From contig JAFRYA010000026.1 of assembly GCA_017441295.1 (NCBI GenBank), positions 62,001 to 126,000 on the forward strand: a stretch of DNA of 64,000 bases. Reading direction: 5' to 3'. Positions 49,638 to 57,728 of the stretch are shown one piece after another; positions within the stretch are counted from its first letter, which is position 1, and each line of letters starts with the position of its first letter. The position numbers were made by a program, and so were the translations under genes. The notes beneath the pieces are model-generated. The model saw only the letters and a program-made list of their open reading frames with translations. It did not search any database and was not told where the DNA came from. The DNA is from Lachnospiraceae bacterium (GTDB lineage Bacteria; Bacillota; Clostridia; Lachnospirales; Lachnospiraceae).

Positions 49638-51353
49638 TTAATAGTTGTACAGCTCTTCGATACCGGCGTCGTTGGTCTTGGCGCCATCGAATACATTCTT
49701 GCCATATGGGAACGCGATACGGTCATCCATGGTGATGCCGTCCTTGATCTCATAGTATGAACCCCAGATAACGGCGCCCAGCTGGACGTATCGTTTTTCG
49801 AGCAGGCCGTTCTCGCCTTTGACGTAGACGTAAGCCTTGTCGGCATCAAAGCGGATGAACATGGACTCGAGGTACCATTTGTCCGCACTCTCGTCGAAAC
49901 TGTTCATGGTCATGCCAACATAGTCGCCCTCTGTCAGGACGTCATCTGTCAGTATATGGACCTTGAACGGATACCAGGTAATGTTGTTGTTGCCGTTGCT
50001 GTAGCCCTGATTTTCGGTCGCAGGAATGGTGCTGATCTCGGTGACTTCACCTTCATATGTCATGCCAGTAAACCATGACTGCACCTGTACGCTCTGACCG
50101 ATTTTCAAATCCTGCAGCTGGAATTCACCAATAGTTCCCTGCACATAGTAGCCGCCGCCTGCGGATACTTCCATAATAGGCAGGCTCTGCATGGTGGCCT
50201 CTTCTTCGCTGCGCACTATAGTGACCACGCCGTCCATATTGGCGTAAATATTGCCGTCAGCTACTTCAGCCATCTTCTGGCGGTAATCCAGTTCAGCCTT
50301 TCTGACCATAATGTCCTGGGTCTGGATGGCCTTGTACTGCTCGTCGCGCATGCGCAGGAGCTCAGCCTTGGAAAATGAGCTGCCGAGCAGGTTCTGAACG
50401 TCTTCAATCTGTCTCTCCAGATCTCTGATCTTATCTGTCACAACTGCCTCAGATGGACTCAGGGGCTCTGCGTCAAAGAATCCGAAGGAAGTTGAATAAA
50501 TAATGATCGGATCAGGCTTAACAATCTCAGTGGTCTCCGGCTCTGTGGTTTCAGGTTCAGTAGTTGTTTCAGGCTCAGTAGTTTCGCCCTCAGATGTTTC
50601 CGGCTCTGAAGTCTCAGGTTCAGAAGTCTCAGGCTCAGTCGGCTTATCCGGCTGGGTAGGGATTTCCGGTTCAATAATGGTGGCCGTGCGGGTGAAATGC
50701 ATGCCCTTATAGTTCACATAATCTTCGCCTTCTACAGTAACGAATACCACAAAAATATCGTCGCGGCCGGCTTTCTCGAATGCCGCATCAATGCTGAAAT
50801 TATCAGGATCTTCCGTATAATATGGATCGTCTCTGGTGTAGCTGCCGAGCGGCAGGGCCGGCATTTCAGGATCTGAGCCCGGGGTTATTGCCTTTTCTCT
50901 AGCCAGGGCATTCTCCAGTTCATTCAATCTGGCTTCCAGGGCTTCTGAACTCTGCGCAGACTCAAGAGATGACAGGTATTCTCTCATCTTTTTCAGCTCT
51001 ATCTTCTGGCGCTCATATTCGATTTCCGCCTTGTCTACATCCAGCTGTTCGAGTGAGGTGTCGAACGTCATGAGCAGGTCGCCCTTTTTGACTTCCTGCC
51101 CCTCGGTTACCTTGATATCTGCAACCGTCTGGGTAGGGGAGAGCATTACCTTCTGGATATTGTCTGAGTATACGCTGCCGTATGTTTCCGACCCGCCGAT
51201 ATACATGCCGGACTGGGCTACTTCACTAACGGCGTATACGTTGACAGGCTTTCGGTTCAGGTTCTTTACGAGTGTCAGGATGCCCCAGACCGCGCCGCAG
51301 CCAACTACTACGGCTATGATTATTATCAGTGTTTTACGGAGTTTCTTATTCAT
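49638..51353 (-). CDS. HlyD/MacA-type adaptor with acidic T/E/P repeats
   Basis: A 571-residue membrane-anchored adaptor. An N-terminal helix (LIIIIAVVVGCGAVWGILTL) is followed by a biotinyl-lipoyl-like half (KVTEGQEVKKGDLLMTFD), a coiled coil near 105-150, and a second lipoyl/barrel region after residue 350 (DGVVTIVRSEEEATMQSLPI). Between the two coiled-coil arms lies a low-complexity insert near 240-285 built of P-E-T-S-E and P-E-T-T-E repeats. This breaks the usual hairpin, so it is an unusual adaptor, possibly spanning the cell wall. Its start overlaps the ATPase gene by 8 bases. Confidence 0.88.
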   Translation of the reverse strand: MNKKLRKTLIIIIAVVVGCGAVWGILTLVKNLNRKPVNVYAVSEVAQSGMYIGGSETYGSVYSDNIQKVMLSPTQTVADIKVTEGQEVKKGDLLMTFDTSLEQLDVDKAEIEYERQKIELKKMREYLSSLESAQSSEALEARLNELENALAREKAITPGSDPEMPALPLGSYTRDDPYYTEDPDNFSIDAAFEKAGRDDIFVVFVTVEGEDYVNYKGMHFTRTATIIEPEIPTQPDKPTEPETSEPETSEPETSEGETTEPETTTEPETTEPETTEIVKPDPIIIYSTSFGFFDAEPLSPSEAVVTDKIRDLERQIEDVQNLLGSSFSKAELLRMRDEQYKAIQTQDIMVRKAELDYRQKMAEVADGNIYANMDGVVTIVRSEEEATMQSLPIMEVSAGGGYYVQGTIGEFQLQDLKIGQSVQVQSWFTGMTYEGEVTEISTIPATENQGYSNGNNNITWYPFKVHILTDDVLTEGDYVGMTMNSFDESADKWYLESMFIRFDADKAYVYVKGENGLLEKRYVQLGAVIWGSYYEIKDGITMDDRIAFPYGKNVFDGAKTNDAGIEELYNY

Positions 51354-52026
51354 ACAGAGCACCTCCTGTCAAAACACCATCGTAAATGTATTTTACGTTC
51401 TCAGCATGGTCAGCAATCTTCTGATCATGAGTGATCATGATGATAGTGCTGCCTGCCTCATGGAGCTGTGCGAAGAGCTCCATGACCTGCTTGCCGCTCG
51501 CGGAATCCAGCGCGCCTGTAGGCTCATCAGCCAGGAGAAGCTTAGGCTTGCCGACAATGGCTCTGGCGATGGCAACCCTCTGGCACTGTCCGCCTGAGAG
51601 CTGGTCAGGCCTGAAATCAACCCTGTCCTCCAGACCAACGGTCTTCAGTGCCTCAAAGGCCATTTCGAGTCTTTCGGCCTTTCTGACTCCGCCGTAGAGC
51701 AGAGGCAGAGCGGCATTCTCCAGCGCGCTGAGTTTAGGCAGCAGATGGAAGGTCTGGAATACAAATCCCAGATCCTTATTGCGGATGTCTGCCAGCTCGT
51801 TCGGGCTGCATGACGGAATGTCATGTCCATTGAATACATAGCTGCCGCTGGTAGGCACATCCAGGCAGCCGATCAGGTTCATGAGAGTGGTCTTACCTGA
51901 ACCTGACGGGCCCATGATGGCCAGATATTCATTTTCATCTACAGTCAGATCGATATTCTTGAGGATGTGCACGATGGAGCCGCCCATGGTGTAATCCTTA
52001 CAGATATCGTGCATTTCCAAAATCAT
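51346..52026 (-). CDS. MacB/LolD-type ABC transporter ATP-binding protein
   Basis: A 226-residue ATPase with all motifs: Walker A GPSGSGKTTLM near 39, Q-loop VFQTFHLLPKLSALEN near 88, signature LSGGQCQRVAIARAIVGKP near 143, Walker B LLLADEPTGALDSAS near 164 and H-loop ITHDQ near 199. It belongs to the lipoprotein/antimicrobial exporter subfamily. It overlaps the upstream adaptor by 4 bases (ATGA) and the downstream adaptor by 8, a tightly coupled operon. Confidence 0.95.
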   Translation of the reverse strand: MILEMHDICKDYTMGGSIVHILKNIDLTVDENEYLAIMGPSGSGKTTLMNLIGCLDVPTSGSYVFNGHDIPSCSPNELADIRNKDLGFVFQTFHLLPKLSALENAALPLLYGGVRKAERLEMAFEALKTVGLEDRVDFRPDQLSGGQCQRVAIARAIVGKPKLLLADEPTGALDSASGKQVMELFAQLHEAGSTIIMITHDQKIADHAENVKYIYDGVLTGGALYE

Positions 52027-53069
52027 TCGTGTGTCTCTCCCTCCGGGATAGTTTCGCCTTCGATGAAATCTCCTTCCGGTACATCAGCACCGTCAAAGAT
52101 CACTCCGTCGTCAATGTATTCTTCTCCGCCATCAATGATATCATCTCCGTAGTACTCATCTATGGCATAATCTTCATAGTTATAGTCGATGAGATCAGAA
52201 GCCTGTGTAGGTCCGATATATACATGCTGGCCCATCAGCAGGCCGTCGCTGGAGTCGAGCTCAACATAGAACGGATACTTGCTGGATGTGCCTGTATTCT
52301 CTCCTGATTCCCAGTCAACATAGTAGTTATCGTTGTTTTGCGCAGGGCTCTCGGTGTCAATCTTGGTGATGCTGCCTGTCCATGAGGAATCGTCAATCCT
52401 GGAAAGGATAACGACTTCCATTCCGATGTAGAGCTCAGAGATATTCGTCTCATTCACATAGCCCATAACGACCAGATTCTCGGATTCGCTGATGGTCATG
52501 AACGGGGCAGTATAATTATTCTCATCGGTGTTGATGCTCTTGACCTTGCCGCTGACAGGGCTGGTAACTGAGCTGTCCTTATAAACCTTGTTCAGCTGCT
52601 CGAGCTCCTGCTGCTTCATCTTGATGCTGTAGCTGGTCTCAAGCATCTCAGCCTCTGTTTCCTTGATCTCGAGTGAATACTCCAGCTGCATGTCTTCTGA
52701 AGCGTTTGCCTTCTGTCTCTGCAGGTCTGCCTTGGTGTTCTCAAGATTGGTATATGTGTTGTTCAGCTGTTCCAGCTCGAGCTGGGCTCTCTCTATGTTC
52801 AGGCCCACTTGCGAAACGTCATAAGTAAAGAGAACGTCGCCCTTTTTAACGGAATCGCCCACTTCGACCTTGATCTCTTCGATCACATATTCAGAGTTCT
52901 TTTCAATCTTGACCTCGCCTGCTGTGGTGACCACGCCGGCATAGAGATTGTACGATCCAATACCTTCAGGATCGTATTCCCCCGTGGGTTCTTCGGTCTT
53001 CTTGCCGGAGCAGGCCGCAAGCGCTGCTGCCATCAGACAAACCAGTAATACTGCAAGTAATTTTTTCAT
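52023..53069 (-). CDS. HlyD-type adaptor lipoprotein
   Basis: A 348-residue lipoprotein. The signal peptide MKKLLAVLLVCLMAAALAAC has a lipobox at Cys20. A lipoyl half-motif (IEEIKVEVGDSVKKGDVLFT) is followed by a long coiled coil (about 90-165, LELEQLNNTYTNLENTKADL and on). Then come the second lipoyl half (SVTSPVSGKVKSINTDEN) and a beta-barrel (VVMGYVNETNISELYIGMEV). The C-terminal 50 residues are extremely acidic (DYAIDEYYGDDIIDGGEEYI). It is the first gene of the operon, giving a system with two different adaptors, one lipid-anchored and one helix-anchored. Start ATG 53069 follows AGAGGTGG. Confidence 0.88.
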   Translation of the reverse strand: MKKLLAVLLVCLMAAALAACSGKKTEEPTGEYDPEGIGSYNLYAGVVTTAGEVKIEKNSEYVIEEIKVEVGDSVKKGDVLFTYDVSQVGLNIERAQLELEQLNNTYTNLENTKADLQRQKANASEDMQLEYSLEIKETEAEMLETSYSIKMKQQELEQLNKVYKDSSVTSPVSGKVKSINTDENNYTAPFMTISESENLVVMGYVNETNISELYIGMEVVILSRIDDSSWTGSITKIDTESPAQNNDNYYVDWESGENTGTSSKYPFYVELDSSDGLLMGQHVYIGPTQASDLIDYNYEDYAIDEYYGDDIIDGGEEYIDDGVIFDGADVPEGDFIEGETIPEGETHE

Positions 53070-53080
53070 TTTCCACCTCT

Positions 53081-53115
53081 GTCTAAAAAGGGATATCAAA
53101 AGCCCAATATCCCTT
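53081..53115 (-). terminator. Terminator of the dipeptidase gene
   Basis: A 9-bp stem (AAGGGATAT with ATATCCCTT) and nine-base loop, followed on the minus strand by five T. It lies 20 bases before the adaptor-operon start, so it could also act as an attenuator for that operon. Confidence 0.75.
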
Positions 53116-53168
53116 ATTAATCTGTTATGAATCACTATACCTTATAATTGTTACAAAAAGGTGACAGC

Positions 53169-54299
53169 TTATCCAATAACTCTCTTATAAAGATTAAGTA
53201 CGTTTTTATAGAAGATTGCTTCAACTTCATCAGAAGAAAATCCTTCTTTGAAGAGAGCATCTGCCAGCTGCTGCATTCCGTGGCATCCGCCGAACTCGAT
53301 GGCGTTGTCGATGCCGTCAAAATCAGTGCCGAGGCCGATGATGCCGATGCCTGCCTTGTCACGGATGTATTTGATATGAGCGACCATATCAGCGATAGTG
53401 CTCATATTGTCATGCCTGTCATTCAGGAAATCTGAAGAGAAGTTGATGCCACAGACACCGCCTCTGTCAGCGATGGCTTTCAGCATTTCATCCGTCAGGT
53501 TGCGCGGATGACCTGTTACAGCGCGCGCATTGGAATGGCTGGCCATGATCGGGGTATCCTTTTTAGTAACGTCAAAGAGGTCCCAGATGCCCTTATCGCC
53601 CAGGTGGCTTACGTCCATGATGACACCCAGCTCTTCGCAGGCACGGGCGAATTCAACGCCTGTTTCCTTAAGGCCTGCCTCAGTGTTGGCTTCATTCCAG
53701 AGCTTGGTGAACTTGGTGTGTGTAATGAACGGAATAGGCTCATGCAGGCTGTCATGTACGGCGCCGTCCGGAGTCTCCCATTTGATAAAATTAGGGTAGG
53801 CCAGAGCGTTTTCAAAGTTCCAGGTCAGTGTGGTCATGCGCACGCCTTTGTCATACATAATTTTAAGATTCTTAATGCACTCATCGGTCAGCTCGGAAGT
53901 GCTGATGCCTTCCTTTCTCCAGAGCGCGCCCTCATAAACAGCTCCTTCTTCAATGGTCTTGAGCGCTGACATATATCCTTCAGCGAAGTTTTTCTCGATC
54001 TCGGTGCCGGTGCGTACCGGTCTGACGATGTCGGAGTTCTGGCCGATCTGTTCATCAAAGAGGTCTGACAGGGCAGTGACGAACTCCATCAGATTCATAT
54101 CAGCATATGGACCCTGTCCGCCCATCCAATGTCCCAGGAATGTGAAGAGCGCGAAGTTCTGGCACATATATCCGGCTTCTTTCATGCGGACGAGATCAAT
54201 GTGTTTGGCGTTTTCTCTTATCACAAATCCCTTGCCGGCATCGGTTTCTTCCTTCATTTTGGAAAAGCTGTCGCAGTGCATATCGATTACAGGTATCAT
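53169..54299 (-). CDS. Membrane dipeptidase family protein (peptidase M19)
   Basis: A 376-residue zinc dipeptidase of the renal-dipeptidase family that cleaves dipeptides, including those with D-residues. Metal ligands are visible: His/Asp in PVIDMHCDSFSKM near residue 7, a Glu near 130-135, His in MDVSHLGDKGIWD near 230 and ASHSNARAVTGHPRNLTDE near 255, and Asp in GLGTDFDGID near 340. There is no signal peptide, so the enzyme is cytoplasmic. ATG 54299 is preceded by GGAGG; upstream in-frame ATGs lack a ribosome site. Confidence 0.92.
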   Translation of the reverse strand: MIPVIDMHCDSFSKMKEETDAGKGFVIRENAKHIDLVRMKEAGYMCQNFALFTFLGHWMGGQGPYADMNLMEFVTALSDLFDEQIGQNSDIVRPVRTGTEIEKNFAEGYMSALKTIEEGAVYEGALWRKEGISTSELTDECIKNLKIMYDKGVRMTTLTWNFENALAYPNFIKWETPDGAVHDSLHEPIPFITHTKFTKLWNEANTEAGLKETGVEFARACEELGVIMDVSHLGDKGIWDLFDVTKKDTPIMASHSNARAVTGHPRNLTDEMLKAIADRGGVCGINFSSDFLNDRHDNMSTIADMVAHIKYIRDKAGIGIIGLGTDFDGIDNAIEFGGCHGMQQLADALFKEGFSSDEVEAIFYKNVLNLYKRVIG

Positions 54300-54380
54300 T
54301 ATTTCCTCCATTCCGGGCGGACGCCCAATTAACTTTAAGTATATTGTACTTATAAACGCAAATACTTCAATACAATTTGC

Positions 54381-54409
54381 TTGATTAAGAAAAAACATAA
54401 TAGTATAAT
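54381..54409 (+). promoter_or_regulatory. SigA promoter giving a near-leaderless transcript
   Basis: TTGATT (54381-54386), a 17-base spacer and TATAAT (54404-54409). The expected start at about 54416 is only three bases before the ATG at 54419, and no Shine-Dalgarno sequence is present. Confidence 0.75.
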
Positions 54410-54418
54410 TTTTGCATT

Positions 54419-55396
54419 ATGACTTGGTTTATATTTGCACTTATCTGTGTTCTCGGCTGGGGTTTCGCAGACCTGTTCTATAAGCGTTCATCAGATGCCG
54501 ACGACAGATACTCACATCTTAAAATAGCCGTATGGGTTGGACTGGTAATGGGCGTGTGCGCCATAGCGCTGATGCCTCTTTCCGAGTCCGGTTTTAATGT
54601 GCACGAATTGCTTGTGAATGCTGTTAAATATTCGCCGGCTTCCTTGTGCTACATCATTTCAATGGTTATCGGATACGCGGGCCTCAGATATCTGGAGCTG
54701 TCCATAGTATCCCCTGTCCAGAATGCATCAGGAGCTTTTTCAGCCATCTTTATGCTGATCTATTTCCTGATAGTCGGCAGGATAGAGAGCCTGTCAGAAG
54801 AATATGGCATTCTGGATCTCATTGGCACTGTGCTGATCGTGGCAGGCGTTATTGCCATTGCCTTTGTAGAGCAGCGTCTGGCTGCGGAAGAGACCAAGGC
54901 TCTGGGCAAGGACCCGAATGTTGAACGCAAATACCGTTACGGCGCGCTGGCACTGCTGTTCCCGATCCTCTACTGCATTTTCGACACCATCGGTACGGCA
55001 GCTGACGGCATTATCCTGGATGAGGAAACAGGCCTCGGTCTGGGCGAAATTGACGTCATTATTTTGTATGGATTAACATTCCTGCTGGCGGGCATTATCT
55101 GCTGGATCTTCCTGCTCATTAAGACCAGGAAGCCATACAATCCGTTTAAGGTTAAGGAACTGAAGACCAAAGGCATCGCTGCTTTATGCGAGGAATTCGG
55201 CCAGGTATTCTATGTGTACGCGATGGCTCAGAATCCTGTTCTGGCAGCTCCAATGGTGGCTTCATACTGCATCATTTCAGTGATCCTTTCCAGAATATTC
55301 ATCAAAGAGAAATTAACGACAGGTCAGTACATCTGTGTAATTTTAGTTATACTTGGAATCGTTGCACTCGGTATTTCAGAAGGACTGGCATCTTAA
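54419..55396 (+). CDS. EamA/DMT superfamily transporter
   Basis: A 325-residue membrane protein with ten predicted helices in two EamA repeats (1-150 and 175-320). The first repeat begins WFIFALICVLGWGFADLFYK and ends GTVLIVAGVIAIAFVEQRLA. The second ends YICVILVILGIVALGISEGL. Loop 170-235 contains DEETGLGLGEIDV. DMT members export or import metabolites such as amino acids or nucleotide sugars; the substrate is not predictable. The transcript lacks a usable leader. A histidine phosphatase gene follows 18 bases later. Confidence 0.88.
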   Translation: MTWFIFALICVLGWGFADLFYKRSSDADDRYSHLKIAVWVGLVMGVCAIALMPLSESGFNVHELLVNAVKYSPASLCYIISMVIGYAGLRYLELSIVSPVQNASGAFSAIFMLIYFLIVGRIESLSEEYGILDLIGTVLIVAGVIAIAFVEQRLAAEETKALGKDPNVERKYRYGALALLFPILYCIFDTIGTAADGIILDEETGLGLGEIDVIILYGLTFLLAGIICWIFLLIKTRKPYNPFKVKELKTKGIAALCEEFGQVFYVYAMAQNPVLAAPMVASYCIISVILSRIFIKEKLTTGQYICVILVILGIVALGISEGLAS

Positions 55397-55414
55397 ATAA
55401 TATTTGGAGGCAAT

Positions 55415-56005
55415 ATGCTTTATTTAATGCGCCACGGACTGACAGATTGGAATATAGAACACAAGATTCAGGGATCGACAGATATCCCTTTAAATGATAC
55501 CGGCCGTCAGATGGCCAGGGATGCTGCTGAGAGATACAGGGATGTGCATTTCGACATCTGCTTTGTATCGACTCTTAACAGAGCGGACGAGACTGCCCGC
55601 ATTTTCCTGGAGGGCAGAGATGTCCCGACGGTATCAGACGCCAGACTGAAGGAAATGGATTTCGGCATTTATGACGGATCCTGCTCCAAGACGCTCCCTG
55701 AAGACCATCCTATATACAAGCTGATCAAGGAACCGCAGTTTTATGTGCCTGGCGGAGGAGCCGAGAGCTTCGAAAGCCTCTACAGCCGCATTACGCAGTT
55801 TCTTAATGAAAGTGTCAGACCTGAGCTCCTGAACGGCAGGGACGTTCTGGTAATAGCTCACGGCGGTGTAAACAAATGCATCTTAAGCATTTTGACCAAG
55901 GCTCCGCTGTCGGAATTCTGGACAGGCGTCATGCGCAACTGTGAGCTCCTGGAACTGCCTTCAGGAGTATTAAAAGAGCCTGTTGAAATGCCTTTAAAGG
56001 GTTGA
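55415..56005 (+). CDS. Histidine phosphatase family protein
   Basis: A 196-residue phosphoglycerate-mutase-like phosphatase. The catalytic His is in LYLMRHGLTDWNIEHKIQGS at residues 2-21. STLNRADETARIF near 50, EMDFGIYDG near 79 and VIAHGGVNKCILSIL near 147 complete the site. Similar enzymes remove phosphate from alpha-ribazole phosphate, sugars or phosphoserine. Proximity to cobI (59540) does not by itself make it CobC. RBS GGAGG. Confidence 0.88.
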   Translation: MLYLMRHGLTDWNIEHKIQGSTDIPLNDTGRQMARDAAERYRDVHFDICFVSTLNRADETARIFLEGRDVPTVSDARLKEMDFGIYDGSCSKTLPEDHPIYKLIKEPQFYVPGGGAESFESLYSRITQFLNESVRPELLNGRDVLVIAHGGVNKCILSILTKAPLSEFWTGVMRNCELLELPSGVLKEPVEMPLKG

Positions 56006-56030
56006 CAAAAAAAGTGCGAAAAACTATTCT
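56002..56030 (+). promoter_or_regulatory. SigA promoter of mgtE
   Basis: TTGACA (56002-56007), a 17-base spacer and TATTCT (56025-56030). It overlaps the stop of the preceding gene and predicts a leader of about 210 bases before mgtE. Confidence 0.75.
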
Positions 56031-56073
56031 ATAAAGGCTGAAAAGCAATCTAAAAAATCAAGGAGGAAAGACA

Positions 56074-56166
56074 ATGGACGCTGGAAGTAGTACCGGCACA
56101 GCGGAAAGCCCGGCGGGCACTGATATACACTTGTGCAGACGTTCATGTCTCTCCAGGTTTATCTAA
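56074..56166 (+). CDS. 30-codon leader ORF upstream of mgtE
   Basis: ATG 56074 follows an ideal AAGGAGG ribosome site and encodes 30 residues, MDAGSSTGTAESPAGTDIHL then CRRSCLSRFI, ending at TAA 56164-56166. The RNA here is GC-rich with several possible hairpins (CGCTG with CAGCG, GCCC with GGGC, GCAC with GTGC). The ORF lies between a strong promoter and the Mg2+ transporter start, 81 bases before that ATG. Leader peptides that sense magnesium or amino-acid charging are known upstream of mgtA genes in enterobacteria. The sequence does not match an M-box as far as I can see. It may instead be non-coding. Confidence 0.45.
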   Translation: MDAGSSTGTAESPAGTDIHLCRRSCLSRFI

Positions 56167-56247
56167 CGCCCTAACGCATCATAATAACCTGTTGCCGGGG
56201 TTTCTGGTGTTGTAACTTCCCATCTTTTATCAAGAGGAGAATTTATA

Positions 56248-57624
56248 ATGGCAGAACACAATGTGACAGTAGAGAACACCATCAAGGTGCTTCTTGAAGA
56301 CAAAAAATATTCTACTCTCAAAGATATACTTGTAACCATGAACGGAGCGGATATCGCTGCCGTTCTGGAGGAAATTGGGGAAGAGAAGACTCCCCTTCTT
56401 TTCAGACTGCTCCCGAAAGAGCTGGCTGCCATCACTTTCGTAGAGATGAACCCGGATCTGCAGGAGCTCCTGATCAAAGGCTTTTCCGATAGAGAACTTC
56501 GAGAAGTAGTAGATGAATTATACGTAGACGATGCCGTTGACCTGGTAGAGGAAATGCCGGCCAACGTTGTTAAACGTATATTGGCGCAGGCCGATCCTCA
56601 GATGCGCAAGGAGATCAATGAAATCCTTCAGTATCCTGAGAATTCAGCCGGCTCCATTATGACAACAGAGTATATTTCCCTGAGGCCGCAGATGACTGTA
56701 GACGAGGCCATCGCCAGGATCAGAAGGACCGCGGTCGATAAGGAAACGATTTATACCTGTTATGTAACTGAAAACAGAAAGCTTCTGGGATACCTTACTC
56801 TCAAGGATCTCCTGCTGGTCAAGGATGATTCGGTCAAGATCTGCGACGTCATGGACACTAACGTTATCGCCGTCCATACCAGTGAGGACCGAGAGGATAT
56901 AGCTCAGCAGCTTTCCAAATACAATTTTATCGCCCTGCCTGTTCTGGACAGTGATGACCGAATGGTCGGAATCATCACATTCGACGACGCCATGGACGTC
57001 ATCGAAGAAGAGGCCACAGAGGATATCGAGAAGATGGCTGCCATGCTGCCTTCAGATAAGGAGTATTTAAGGGCGAATCCGTTCGAGATCTTCAAACAGA
57101 GAATTCCATGGCTGATGCTCCTCATGGTATCTGCCACATTTACGGGAATGATAATAACAGGCTTTGAAAATGCTCTTGCAGCGATGGTAGTGCTCACCGC
57201 ATTCATCCCGATGCTCATGGATACCGGCGGTAACTCAGGTTCACAGGCAGCTGTTACGGTCATCCGTGCTCTGTCGCTTGGCGAACTCGAATTCAAAGAT
57301 CTGCCCAAGGTCATCTGGAAGGAGATCAGGACCGCCGTGCTGTGTGGCTGCGCGCTGGCAATTGCCTGCTTCGCCAAGATACTGCTGATTGACAGGCTTC
57401 TGCTCGGCAATGAGGATGTAACCGTTCTTGTAGCCGCAGTTGTATGCATGGCCATGGCACTTACCATTCTGGTGGCCAAGATAATCGGATGCATGCTGCC
57501 GATGATCGCTTACAAGCTGAAGTTCGACCCTGCAGTAATGTCCAGCCCGTTTATCACAACTATTGTCGACGCGCTGTCGCTGCTCGTATATTTTGCTCTG
57601 GCGAAGGCGCTGCTGATTGGATGA
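56248..57624 (+). CDS. mgtE: Magnesium transporter MgtE
   Basis: A 458-residue Mg2+ channel. The N-terminal helical domain (1-130) has DIAAVLEEIGEEKTPLLFRL and DDAVDLVEEMPANVVKRILA. Two CBS domains (about 135-255) include ENSAGSIMTTEYISLRPQMT. Five C-terminal helices (280-458) contain the pore signature PMLMDTGGNSGSQAAVTVIR near 325. All parts are intact, so gating by cytoplasmic Mg2+ through the N and CBS domains is expected. RBS AAGAGGAG. A strong terminator follows. Confidence 0.95.
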   Translation: MAEHNVTVENTIKVLLEDKKYSTLKDILVTMNGADIAAVLEEIGEEKTPLLFRLLPKELAAITFVEMNPDLQELLIKGFSDRELREVVDELYVDDAVDLVEEMPANVVKRILAQADPQMRKEINEILQYPENSAGSIMTTEYISLRPQMTVDEAIARIRRTAVDKETIYTCYVTENRKLLGYLTLKDLLLVKDDSVKICDVMDTNVIAVHTSEDREDIAQQLSKYNFIALPVLDSDDRMVGIITFDDAMDVIEEEATEDIEKMAAMLPSDKEYLRANPFEIFKQRIPWLMLLMVSATFTGMIITGFENALAAMVVLTAFIPMLMDTGGNSGSQAAVTVIRALSLGELEFKDLPKVIWKEIRTAVLCGCALAIACFAKILLIDRLLLGNEDVTVLVAAVVCMAMALTILVAKIIGCMLPMIAYKLKFDPAVMSSPFITTIVDALSLLVYFALAKALLIG

Positions 57625-57632
57625 AACTGAAG

Positions 57633-57663
57633 CTGCCGTGCTGATCAGCACGGCAGTTTTTTA
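57633..57663 (+). terminator. Terminator after mgtE
   Basis: A perfect GC-rich inverted repeat (CTGCCGTGCT with AGCACGGCAG) closing on GATC and followed by six T. Confidence 0.92.
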
Positions 57664-57728
57664 TTTGGGACTATATTTATCCGGACAAAAAGAGTAAAAT
57701 AAACGAACTACATTAAGGAAACGTTGAC

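Noticed and set aside
55415..56005. Histidine phosphatase as CobC because cobI is nearby
   Set aside because: Five genes and two terminator/promoter boundaries separate them, and the motifs are generic for the superfamily.
56031..56247. M-box (ykoK) magnesium riboswitch before mgtE
   Set aside because: I could not recognise the conserved M-box core by eye; left as an unassigned leader rather than called.
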